Assembly (NCBI GenBank): GCA_922989275.2
Contig: OV277863.1
Location: 45,862,999 to 45,926,998, forward strand
Direction: 5' to 3'
DNA length: 64,000 bases
Source of the DNA: Gari tellinella
Lineage: Eukaryota; Mollusca; Bivalvia; Cardiida; Psammobiidae
The notes under the pieces were generated by a model. The model was not told the DNA's origin. It made no database searches and saw only the letters and a program-made list of their open reading frames with translations. This document shows positions 54,359 to 64,000 of the stretch, piece after piece. Each line of letters starts with the position of its first letter. The first letter of the stretch is position 1. Both the position numbers and the translations under genes were made by a program.

Positions 54359-55429
54359 TTTCTATTTTCCCACATGTAACGGAAGTGTAACCTAAGGGCT
54401 TGTACTAAAACACTCCCGTATTCTATCGGACCGCGGGGTGAATTACGGTAGCTTTTGCGGGATAGACTGTTGGTAATAATACCGAAAACGGGTTTATTCT
54501 CTTATTCTGGTAGATTTATCATAAACGTTGATTGATGCTTTCTTCTGAAAACAGTGTCAGGAGCTGTCTGATCAAGGTCTTTACTGTTTCCTTATAGACT
54601 CTGTCTGACTCGAGTCTGCATTCTTTCATTCACAAAAGTGCGTACCAGTAGGAATAATAGCGGATCGTTATTGTACACTCTAAGTGAGTGAGTGAGTGAG
54701 TGAGTGACTAAGTTGGGTTATACGGCACTACACTGCGAAGTCATAGATATGGAGTCGAATGTAGGGCAAAATGCATACTCTAGAGATAAAATTGTTGTGA
54801 TCATTTTCCGCTGAAACATCAAAGGAACAATTTCAGTGTCTCGACCCCCAATGAGAACGGTCCAATTTTGGCCAATACATGTAGGCCTACCCGATTACGG
54901 TACTCATTCTCGTCAACTGTCGATCCGTTCCTACACAGGCTAAAGCATGGTTCGGAATTGACGTCCGTTGACGAAATTGGCGGATTGCTGTGACGTCGCG
55001 CAAGCTCAGTGGCACAACGTCAAAAGCGCTTGTCGGGTGGAGCATACGTAGAGTAGCGATTTTTCTCTGATCTCAACAGGAACGTACATTGGCTCTATAT
55101 ATACGTTCCTGGTCTCAATCATCTCATTAAGGGTCGTCAAACTTAAGTCTAGAGTCCGTTTTTAAATATGTATTGCTGATTATGGCAATATATACTAAAA
55201 TGCAAAAGAAACTGTGCATGCGTATGCATGCCATTCACGGCATATTGATTGATGAAATATGAAATATGAATTATCCGCTATCAAAATTTCCACCAACCTT
55301 CCCCTTGATGATGGCACGTGATGGTTGCATTTGCGATAAATTCGACATGATACTGTTCATTTAGTTTCAATGCAAGCAAGGCAGGGGTCAACATCAAAAG
55401 TAGCAGAATAGCTACACCAGGATATTACT
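54359..55429. promoter_or_regulatory. RRP1 5' flank
   Basis: Presumed 5' UTR and promoter. It is richer in GC and CG than the introns (ATCGGACCGCGGGGTG near 54416; GACGTCGCGCAAGCTC near 54993). A (GAGT)n tract lies at 54683-54707. No TATA box at a usable position was identified, and the start site is unknown. Confidence 0.4.
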
Positions 55430-56625
55430 AAAACGAGACCGTCGATGTCGGTATGGCGCGATTGTCTGCACGTTTGCTTTGTCTGTACAATATGGCATGG
55501 AACTACGACAAAACCAGCGAAATTCTACTATTGAAATTTTAAACGCAAAATGAAAGTAAACAAGCTTTCCAAATGGAACTTCTAAGAAATTCTCTAAGTC
55601 ACTGAACCGTTAATACCGACCTAGGCACAGTGACCTAATTACCAATAGCATGTGACGCTGACCATACTAGAACTCCACATGTCAAACTTGGTTGCTATAG
55701 GTCTTCTACTTTGGATATAACTAACATGTACGAAAGGTAAACCAAGAAATTCTCCAAGTCACTGAATCGTGAAACCTAGGTCGCAGTGACCTAGTTACCC
55801 ATGGCATGTGAGACTGACCTCACAACAACTCCACATGACAAATTTGGTTGCTGCTTGTCTTCTATTTGGGATAAAACAAACACAAACAAAAAAGGTAAGC
55901 CAAGAAATTCCCGAATTTACTGGACTGCGGAATCTAAGTCACAGTGACCTAGTTACCCATGACATGTGATGCTACCCTCACTACAACTCCATATGCCAAA
56001 TTTGGATGCTGTAGGACTTATACGTTGGCTAAAACTAATGCAAACAAAAATGTACACCAAGATGCAAACCAAAAGGTAAACCAAGAATTCTTTAAGTCAC
56101 TAGACCGTGAAATCTAGGTCACATTGACTTAGTTACCCATGGCATATTATGACGACCTCACTACATCTCCACATACTAAATTTGGATGTTGTAGGACTTA
56201 TACTTTGGCTTAAACCAATGCAAACAAAAAGGCAAACCAAGATGCAAACGAAAAGGTAAACCAAAAATTCTCTAAGTCACTGGACCATGACATCTACGTC
56301 ACAGTGACCTAGTTACCAATGGCATGTGATGATGACCTCCCTACAACTCCACACACTAAATTTGGTTGCTGTTGGACTTATACTTTGGTTAAAACTGACA
56401 CTTACAAAAAAGTAAACCAAGATGCAAACGAAAAGATAAACCAACACTTCTCTAAGTCACTGGACCATGAAATTTAGGTCACAGTGACCTAGTTACACAT
56501 GGCGTGTGATGATGACCTCAATACAACTCTACACACTAAATTTGGTTGCTGTAGGACTTATACTTTGGCTAAAACTGACACTTACAAAAAGGTCAATCAA
56601 AGTGAGGACGGACGGACGGACGGAC
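55430..56625 (+). mobile_element. Tandem-repeat element, six units, upstream of a LINE
   Basis: Left flank GTCGGTATGGCGCGATTGTC, then six units of about 158-181 bp (55585 on) with TTACCCATGGCATGTGA and GGTCACAGTGACCTAGTTAC, ending in GGACGGACGGACGGACGGAC near 56607-56626. The layout is the same as 31.98-33.75 kb and, in outline, as family P1. Confidence 0.75.
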
Positions 56626-56789
56626 GTTCTCACAGTTGGACATTTGTTGGGTACTTTTTTTGTTTAAAAGTACTCAACAGTACACAAAAATACCCAACAA
56701 TAACAATAGGGCAATCACGGAATGAATGGAATCTATTGTTCTCCCTACCCAACAAAGAACCTTTCGTGCGCTCGGACAGACAGACACGA

Positions 56790-59200
56790 GAATGGGTTGT
56801 TATTTAAACGTTCTTTTAATAGTAGTAAAAATAATCGCTATTGTGATAAATCATGGTTTGACAGTGAGTGTATAATTGCTAAGCGTGAATACAAGAATGC
56901 CTTATATGAGTTCAACCGTATTAAAACGGATGATAGTCGACATGTTCTTTGTAATTGTAAGAAGGTATATAAGTCTTTAGTTCGCAAGAAAAAACATGAA
57001 TATCGATTAAATCAATCTGTTCAACTTCAGCAAATGAAACGAAGCAAGCCGGCGGAATTTTGGAAATATTTTAAAAAGAAAAGACAATCTACTCCAGATA
57101 TTGATATTAATGACTTTAAAAACCATTTTGCCGAAATATATGAGGATATTAGAATTACTGCCATTGAAGAGATAGAATATTTTAATGAAAATAATGATTT
57201 TAACATTAATGACCCTACTTTTGTTGAGTTGAACACACCTATTACGTACCAAGAAGTTGAGAAGGCAGTTAAAGGATTAAAGGCAAACAAAGCATCCTCG
57301 CCAAGCGATAATTTGATTAATGAATATTTCATTGAATCACTTGATATACTTATAGGTCATTTGACTGATATTTTTAATAAGATATTTGACGCAGGTTATT
57401 TTCCTGAATCATGGTCTCAAGGGTTTATCATACCATTACATAAGAAAGGTGATAAAAATGACCCAGGAAATTATCGCGGTATAACGCTGCTTAGTAACCT
57501 TGGCAAAATATTTACAAGTGTTTTAACAAATAGAGTAGAAAGGTGGTTCGAGGAAAATAACTTTTTGTCTGACGCACAATTTGGGTTTCGCAAGGGCAGT
57601 AGTACGGTGGATGCAATATTTGTATTGCATAATTTAATACAAGATGTACTTAGTAAGCATCTTCGCTTACCATGTGCATTTGTAGATTTTAAAAAGGCCT
57701 TTGACTCGGTTTATAGAAATGCATTATGGTTCAAACTTTTCAAGATGGGATTGGATGGTAAAATTCTTTTAATGTTTAAAGCAATGTACGCAGTTGTTAA
57801 ATCATGTGTTAAATTTAACAACTCGCTCTCGGACTTCATTAATGTAGCTATTGGATTACGACAGGGCCAAAACAATTCACCGGCAATGTTTGCTCTATTT
57901 TTAGAAGATCTTGAGTTGTTTTTACAGGGCGATACGGAAAGCGGTTACTCACTTTTTGAGTTGAGTATTATAGTGCTATTGTTTGCTGATGATATGGTCA
58001 TTATAGGCTCATCTAATCAGGATTTGCAAGACAGTTTGAATAAGTTAAACGAATATTGCAATAAATGGGGTCTTGAAGTGAACACATCAAAAACTAAAGT
58101 TGTTGTATTTAGACAAAGGGGTCGGGTAAAACCCAATGAGCACTGGTACTTTAATGATGAGCTTCTTGAAGTAGTAGACGATTTTAATTATCTCGGGGTT
58201 GTTTTCAATTACACTGGTTCTTTTGTTCTAAACAATCAATATTTGACCGGTAAAGCTCTTAAAGCCTTAAATATCTTATACAGCAACATCACCAAGTTTG
58301 AAATTAATCCACGTATAACTATGCAACTATTTGATGCCTTTGTAGGGTCTATTCTCAGTTATGCATGTCCAGTTTGGGGCTTTTCCAAGTCAAAAGATCT
58401 AGAGAGAGTGCATTTGAAATTTTGTAAAATGATTTTAGGTGTAAGACAAAATTCTTGCAATGATGCAGTCTATGGTGAGTTAGGTCGTTACCCGCTTTAC
58501 GTAAATAGGTATGTGCAAATAATTAAATATTGGTTTAAGTTATTGAATTCAGATAACATTATTTTACAAAGTATTTATCGCTATGCTTATGAACAAAGTC
58601 TAAAGGGGAAAGATAACTGGGTTAAACGAGTAAAGTCATTATTGGATGAATTCGGGTTTTCACATATTTGGACTAATCCATGGAATATTAATTCTAAATC
58701 TTTCATTTTGCTTTTTAAACAACGTGTGATTGACAGTTTTTGCCAAAAATGGTATTCTGATGTAGAGACAAATAGAGTTCTCAGTACTTTATATATACAT
58801 ATTAAACCCAGCTTTTGCTATGCGAACTACCTCAATGTTATCTCCTCAAAACGCTTAAGACAATGCCTTACAAGAATTCGCATATCTGCGCACAGCTTAC
58901 GTATTCAGACTGGTAGATACGGTAGAGATAGATTAGACCGGAACTTAAGAATATGTCAGCTGTGCAATGTATACGATGTTGAAGACGAGTATCATTTTAT
59001 TCTTAAGTGTCAGGCTTGAAGAGTTAAGAGTAAATTACATAAAACCCTACTATAGAGTTAGACCAAACATGCACAAGTTTGTCGAATTGCTTTTGTCAGA
59101 CAGTAAAACAAAACTTACGGATCTATGTAAATTTATCAGTTTTGCAAATGTTAAACGGAATGAAATGTTACTAACAATATAATTATTAATGTTATTTGTT
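56790..59200 (+). mobile_element. Second copy of the same LINE family, near-intact RT with one frameshift
   Basis: The frame 56722-59019 is open, but LINE homology starts only near 56800, just after a tandem-repeat element, so the nominal ATG is probably not native. The pre-RT linker is kept (WFDSECIIAKREYKNALYEF; MKRSKPAEFWKYFKKK), which is more 5' sequence than in the copy at 39.3-41.8 kb. The RT blocks match that copy, including AFVDFKKAFDSVYR, FADDMVII near 57982 and FNYLGVVFNYTGSF. The frame stops at 59017 inside the Cys/His motif. The expected C-terminal end continues in another frame to TAA at 59180-59182 (LEELRVNYIKPYYRVRP onward), which implies a small indel near 59015. Endonuclease is absent. 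Confidence 0.87.
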
Positions 59201-61145
59201 AGCTGATAACTCATTGACTTCCGACTCTTTACTGCATTTCAGTCCAGCATTTTATTGAGAGTGGATATTATAGTGTTGTTTGTGTTTTGCAATGTGTTTG
59301 CATAATGTCAGACATTGCAGATCCTGATCGGATGCTCATGTGGGAGTTATCTGGTCTGGATCTGCACTGTTTGCATCAGACAAACCATTTGACATACTAT
59401 GTGTCTTTATATATATTTGTTCAGCTGAGTAGGGCAACACTGTACTTATCGTCTGCCAGTGTTATTATGTACTAAAAGTTCAAATCTGCACGTGCTGACC
59501 GTGAATGAAATGGACAAAATTCCCACGGTATCTGTCAATAAAATGAAGTACAGTGTAGCCTACTTCCCCCGGACATTATGCCACATACCTCGCACTTGTG
59601 CATTTTGTCGCCAGAACGGGATCCAAACAGCCTGAGGCATTCCGGAGGCAGCGCCTCACTCTGTTTTCTTCTTGTTCTTGGTTGACGATGTATTTGTCTC
59701 AATTTGACTTCGATTTTTTAAATGTCCGGTTGGGGAGGGCTACACTGTACTTCTATCTTCTCTCTTGTCAACTATGTTATTTACTATTAGACTACATTAG
59801 CACGTGCTGCAATTAGAATAGTCTATTTTGATATTTAGGTCTAACTTGAATATACGTATTTTGAAATGTACAAACAGTGCATACCCAGATCGATGGGCTA
59901 CATTAGGAACCCTAGGACCAGGGTCTGCACTGTTTGCATAGGAAAATGTGACAAGCTTTATAAGTACACTGTTTGTTAACGACGAATATACTTGTCGCTA
60001 GAATCGAATGTGCTTCACTTTTAATGTGTTACATGTCGCTTTCATGGAAACACGGTCCAATGGTCATTTGCTTTACCCTGTTTAGTTGATGTTTCAGCCC
60101 TTTAAGTGGTTTCATTTCGCTTATGATGAAACCTACTTGAACGACTGTTACTCTTGTTGATAAGTTTGTACATATTAAGTAAAGTGCTTAACAATTATTC
60201 TTTATTAAAATGGCGGGCAAACAGGCCAGAGACCGATCAGACGCAGAGTTACTCGACGTCTAATTTGGACAAAAACTGGTTGCAATTGGCCTACCTGATT
60301 TTGTACGTGCTCTTTTGAGAGTGAATCGTATAGTCCGCTGTGCGTAACTATGTTGTTACTTTGTTACTATAAGTTATATACATATACATGTACATTATAT
60401 ATAATACAAAATGTGCCATCGCTTTAACCTTTTCTCCGGTCATGAGCTTTCGGTGTTTAAAACAGATGGATACCTGAGCAGAGGGGGGCTGGGCCGAGAA
60501 TTCCGTTAAGAGTTTTCTGCTTTGCTTCGCTTTGTTCTAGACATCCACTATTAACAAAATTACGTGGTTCACTTGAAAACAGGTGTTCATTCTCCTCATA
60601 TTTCATCCGAGGAATCTTTTTCTCCTTTTTCTTTCTGTGATTGATCTCAATCATATGATCTTTTTTGTTTGGATTTATACATAAGAAAATAGTTTTGTCA
60701 CGTGATATGATTTGACCTGGTTAAACAATTTGATTATATATGCTGATGTAACGAGATACAATGTGTATAAGTTACCAAATAAACTATGTCTATGTCTATG
60801 TCTATGTTATCTGGTAAAAAAATATCGTCCTGCGGAACGTTAATTGTTTTGATCGTGTTATTGCACATGTTATTGTGTGTTTTTTATCGCAAGAGGAACA
60901 AAGGTTTATGGTTCACGCTATGTTTTGGACGATTCGAATGTACTACACGCGTTCTACGTGCATTTAACATGCATTTCACATTTTGTTGTTCATTTTACTT
61001 TTTCTTACAAAAGCCAGCGTTGTTTTTATTTCATTCCATTCACTGATGATAGGCAATGCACTGTGCAAAATTTAAGCAGATCCGATGTCTCATTAATGCG
61101 ATAAAAAAATTGAGGTTTACACATTTTTTTTTGCGTTTGAGTATA
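59201..61145. other. Gene-free; stem-loops and a (TCTATG)n tract
   Basis: The (TCTATG)n tract at about 60786-60810 follows AAATAAAC and could be the tail of a LINE whose body is not recognisable. Short ORFs only. An arm-like repeat at about 60218-60287 is a worn stem-loop. Confidence 0.5.
59871..59937. repeat. Solo shared stem-loop downstream of the second LINE
   Basis: CAAACAGTGCATACCCAGAT / CAGGGTCTGCACTGTTTGC; the centre has diverged. A similar one is at about 59299-59376. Confidence 0.58.
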
Positions 61146-61497
61146 CAGTGCTCCATCCCTACAACGGCCCTCCCAATCACGAATCCCTCCTTACAACGAC
61201 CCTTTACGCTGTTCCCAAACAAGGCATTTATGGCCAACCTTATCATGGCTGCAATACCGTCTGCTTAAAAGTGTTGTCTGCTGTTTTTCTCATAGTTACA
61301 TAAAGGAGAGAAAAAAACTTAATGACAAGTGACAAACAGCTTGAATCTAGATCAGACGCCGCGTTATACGGCATCTGATCTGGATTCAAGCTGTTTGCAA
61401 ATGTAAGCCAATTTCCCTCCCTATAACAACTCCCTCCGGACAACGAACACAATTTTTTTGTTTCCCATTGGGTGTCGTTGTCGAGAGGGAGCGCTGC
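61146..61497. mobile_element. T1 MITE upstream of the 7SL region
   Basis: CAGTGCTCCATCCCTACAAC at the left and GTCGAGAGGGAGCGCTG at the right. The flanks are TA and CA. The stem-loop is at about 61327-61400. Confidence 0.75.
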
Positions 61498-61759
61498 ATT
61501 ATTATAGAAACGACAAACAGTGATCAGACAGTTTCTCTACTACCGAACACCGTCTGCTGTGGTTCTCCACTGTTATTGCATCTATAGGACACTTGTGCTA
61601 TTCAGTAGTACACTGTTTGTAATTCATGACGTATATATACGCGGCACTAGGGTTAGCCCTTTCCTCCCTGAAACCTCAAATGGAAAATTCTAGTTTTCAA
61701 TATAGTCCAGCCCATTTTTTACTTTTTATGGTTGATTTTTACTACATATGTCAAAATGA

Positions 61760-61826
61760 CAAACTGTGTAGACCCTGATCAGATGGCTCCTTAAGGATCC
61801 CTCTGATCAGGATCTACACTTTTTGC
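61760..61826. repeat. Shared stem-loop near the 7SL gene
   Basis: CAAACTGTGTAGACCCTGAT / ATCAGGATCTACACTTTTTG, centre GGCTCCTTAAGGATCC. A partial one follows at about 61973-62040. Confidence 0.6.
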
Positions 61827-62486
61827 ATAGGCCTATAGGACTCCCCACAAGTACGCTGTTTGCAAATGACGCATGATTATGAAACTCCAATGTTGGGCAA
61901 TTCCGGTTTCTAATTGAGTCAGGTCCATTTTTGACTATTTAGGGTTTGTTTTACAATATATTTTAAATTACAAACAATAAAGACTCGAATGAAAGAGCTC
62001 CTACAGAAGTCCTCTGATCAGGATCTACTCTGTTTGCATATGACTTGTCTATTCTACAGAGGTACACCGTTTGTAAATGACGAGTATACTCGTCACCAGG
62101 GCTCACAGTGTCAACTAAATGAGAGAAAAGCACTACAGCATATCCTTGTGACAATAACCCTATTTTGAATATCCACATGTTATTTAAATAGCACAATCAA
62201 GCATAAAAGCAGATTGCAACTCCCTGCGTACATGTTCACCCATCGGTAGTTTTAGCAGACGACAATGCAGGTTAAATGTTACTTGTATATGAAAAGAGAT
62301 TTTATTGTAATTAGGTTGCAGCCTGAATTGGTATACATATAGTAAACTATTTGCAAATTGCAATTAACATAATTGTTTAAGAACAAACGCGCTTGCTGTG
62401 GGAAGAATAACGTCTTCACCACTGTACACCACCGTTTTTACCCTATATAATAGTTTTGTTTTTTTAAAAAATGAAAAGAAAAAGTA

Positions 62487-62786
62487 AAAAGGGTTGGGTT
62501 CCGTTATATTGGACGGGCTACCGGCAGTTGCCTGTTCCCAGGCGCGATCCCACTACTGCACGACACGGGAACTTTTGCCTGCTGTGTCGCCACCCTGGGC
62601 CGATACGTTCCTCCTTAGTCAACCTGGATGGCCCGGGCTCCCCCGAGTGACCCATATTGATGCCGGGCTTAGTGCGGACGCCCGATCTACACAGACAATC
62701 TGACAGTAGGACTCCCGCCCTCAAACCGTCCCCAGACCCCGGCCTCCAAGTAACTGGATTACAGGAGCACGCCACAACTCCCAGCC
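62487..62786 (-). ncRNA. 7SL signal recognition particle RNA
   Basis: About 300 nt on the minus strand aligns along its whole length with animal 7SL (SRP) RNA, the scaffold that targets secretory ribosomes to the ER. The Alu domain is visible at the 5' end (GTGGCGTGCTCCTGTAATCC near 62773-62754). The S domain follows: GTCCGCACTAAGCCCGGCAT, then ATCAATATGG, then AGGTTGACTAAGGAGG. The SRP54-binding helix 8 comes next, with GGCCCAGG, AGCAGGCAAAAG, TTCCCGTG and GTAGTGGGATCGCGCC. The 3' end runs into a T-run (A5 on the plus strand, 62486-62490), a pol III terminator. Length matches vertebrate 7SL. The local sequence is much more GC-rich than its surroundings. The 5' end is placed by alignment and by the TATA distance, so it may be off by a few bases. 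It appears intact rather than a truncated retrocopy: it has both domains, no poly(A) tail and an upstream promoter box. Confidence 0.92.
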
Positions 62787-62810
62787 GACAGACTATCGTC
62801 TATATGGACT

Positions 62811-62816
62811 TATAAA
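62811..62816 (-). promoter_or_regulatory. TATA-like box upstream of the 7SL gene
   Basis: TTTATA on the minus strand lies 25-30 bp upstream of the inferred 7SL 5' end. That is the spacing of upstream TATA elements used by RNA polymerase III. No other element was identified with confidence. Confidence 0.55.
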
Positions 62817-62819
62817 CTT

Positions 62820-64000
62820 ACCAAAGCAGACATGATCATTGTTTTCCGATTATTTTTTAAAATAACAATTTACTGTCAGTATTTTAGACAAACTTTATTA
62901 CTTTAACTAAACATAAGTGTAAATCATTATTTGTATGATATTTGATTATGATCAAACACTGACCACGTAGACAAAATGGCTGAAAGTTGTCATGGGAGAA
63001 GAGATAACGTGCCCTTGGCAACCTAATATGTCAAAATGACTACAGTCTTCCCTCTCTTGAGCGACATACTAGTAAATAAGAACAGGGATAATAAAGCACA
63101 CAGGTGATAACTAATTAATGCATGAAAAAAGTAATGCAGAAAGCCTCCGACGGATATTTCTACATTATTGTTGTGTTGCATTAAGTTATCACCTGTTTTG
63201 AATAACCACACAAAGGTTTAATTTGCGTGTTGACAAATAGAGATTTTACTGCAAACGAGCTTTCAATTAAACTAGCGACCAGCCAGCATTGAATGTAAAA
63301 ACATTCCAGTTTTAATCTTTTTAAAGTTGGCATCTTAATGAAGGACAGAAGTAATACAGTAAGCTTCTGCAGATGCTTACATTGCATTACTCGTACTTAT
63401 GTGCTACACTTAACTTCATACATTACTTTTGTCATTCATTAACCCTGTTGTGCCCACGATCATATTGTGTGGGGCATAAGCAAACAATGTAGACTCTGAC
63501 CAGACGTGGCATAATGCGGCGTCTAATCAGAGTCTACACTGTTTCCTGATAGGAATTTCAATATAAAACAAAACAAAAAATGAACATTTAGACCAGGCAG
63601 AAATATGACAAAAAATGGATTAATCCAATAAATAAGCCTAAAAGAATCCACTGGGTGCAAAATGGATAAGTTTCCATTTCTCCTGAAGACTACAAACTTA
63701 ATAATCTTATGAGTGATCGCTAAATACAGGTTTTATTGTATAAAGATGCTGAATGAACTGTTTGTTCAGGGTCTGTACTGATTACTTATAGGATTTGTCA
63801 AGCGTGAGTATGCACTGAGAGTCGGTAATGAAGGTACTTTAAAACAATATTGCCTATTAATGTTTTCTTCTGACTTGGCAGAGTTATGTTTTAGATTGGA
63901 ACATTCTTAAACTTTAAGGACATACGCGGCCAAATGATATCTCCGATGGATCTTTACGAAAATTTCAGCATAGGTTCTTCATACATATCTAAGTACCATG
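62820..64000. other. Upstream of 7SL; hairpins only
   Basis: Imperfect hairpins built on GCATTAAG / CTTAATGC at about 63113-63190 and 63330-63420, and a stem-loop at 63479. No coding exon recognised, though a gene continuing past the edge cannot be excluded. Confidence 0.45.
63479..63544. repeat. Solo shared stem-loop at the right edge
   Basis: AGCAAACAATGTAGACTCTG / CAGAGTCTACACTGTTTCC around GACGTGGCATAATGCGGCGTC. Confidence 0.65.

Noticed and set aside
60786..61046. 86-codon hydrophobic ORF beginning MSMSMSM
   Set aside because: The start is a TCTATG microsatellite, and no splice or homology signal supports a gene.
62494..62775. ORFs of 69 and 85 codons on both strands
   Set aside because: They overlap the 7SL RNA gene exactly; the sequence is conserved as RNA, not protein.

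Overview
The window is nuclear DNA from an animal, most likely a bivalve mollusc. It is AT-rich, and its genes have many GT-AG introns and animal housekeeping products. It is saturated with small repeats of a kind typical of bivalves: hairpin MITEs, SINEs with a conserved central domain, tandem-repeat elements carrying (GGAC)n tracts, and Helitron-like ends. The species cannot be fixed from sequence alone.

Genes. Three plus-strand genes lie head to tail at the left. COA4 (2138-3674) is a twin CX9C mitochondrial protein for cytochrome c oxidase assembly. GTF2H5 (3909-4124) is the smallest TFIIH subunit. ZNF511 (4414-15933) has six coding exons and three C2H2 fingers. Gaps between their coding regions are only 234 and 289 bp. 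The right half is dominated by a minus-strand RRP1/NOP52 gene (54358 down to 30312; ten coding exons, 712 codons), a nucleolar rRNA-processing factor. A 7SL signal recognition particle RNA gene lies on the minus strand at 62487-62786, with a TATA-like box about 25 bp upstream and a T-run terminator. The exon models were built by hand: every junction is GT-AG and keeps the reading frame.

Between and inside the genes. 16-30 kb is a gene desert holding a broken Harbinger-type transposase, Helitron-like elements, a run of hairpin MITEs (24.2-28.1 kb) and a TIR element with palindromic repeats. The RRP1 introns hold a LINE with a long RT ORF (39.3-41.8 kb), a Tigger-like and a hAT-like element each inserted into a copy of the same MITE family, a second SINE, a LINE tail, and a 0.54-kb inverted repeat around a 2.4-kb spacer in intron 1. 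Upstream of RRP1 are a tandem-repeat element and a second LINE copy of the same family.

Most striking. (1) A stem-loop of about 65-70 bp recurs more than 20 times, alone and inside at least three element families with different termini. (2) There is a three-segment foldback element at 32.1-33.1 kb. (3) Several nested insertions keep exact target-site duplications, which fix element boundaries and relative ages. I found no bacterial-type system, CRISPR array or virus.
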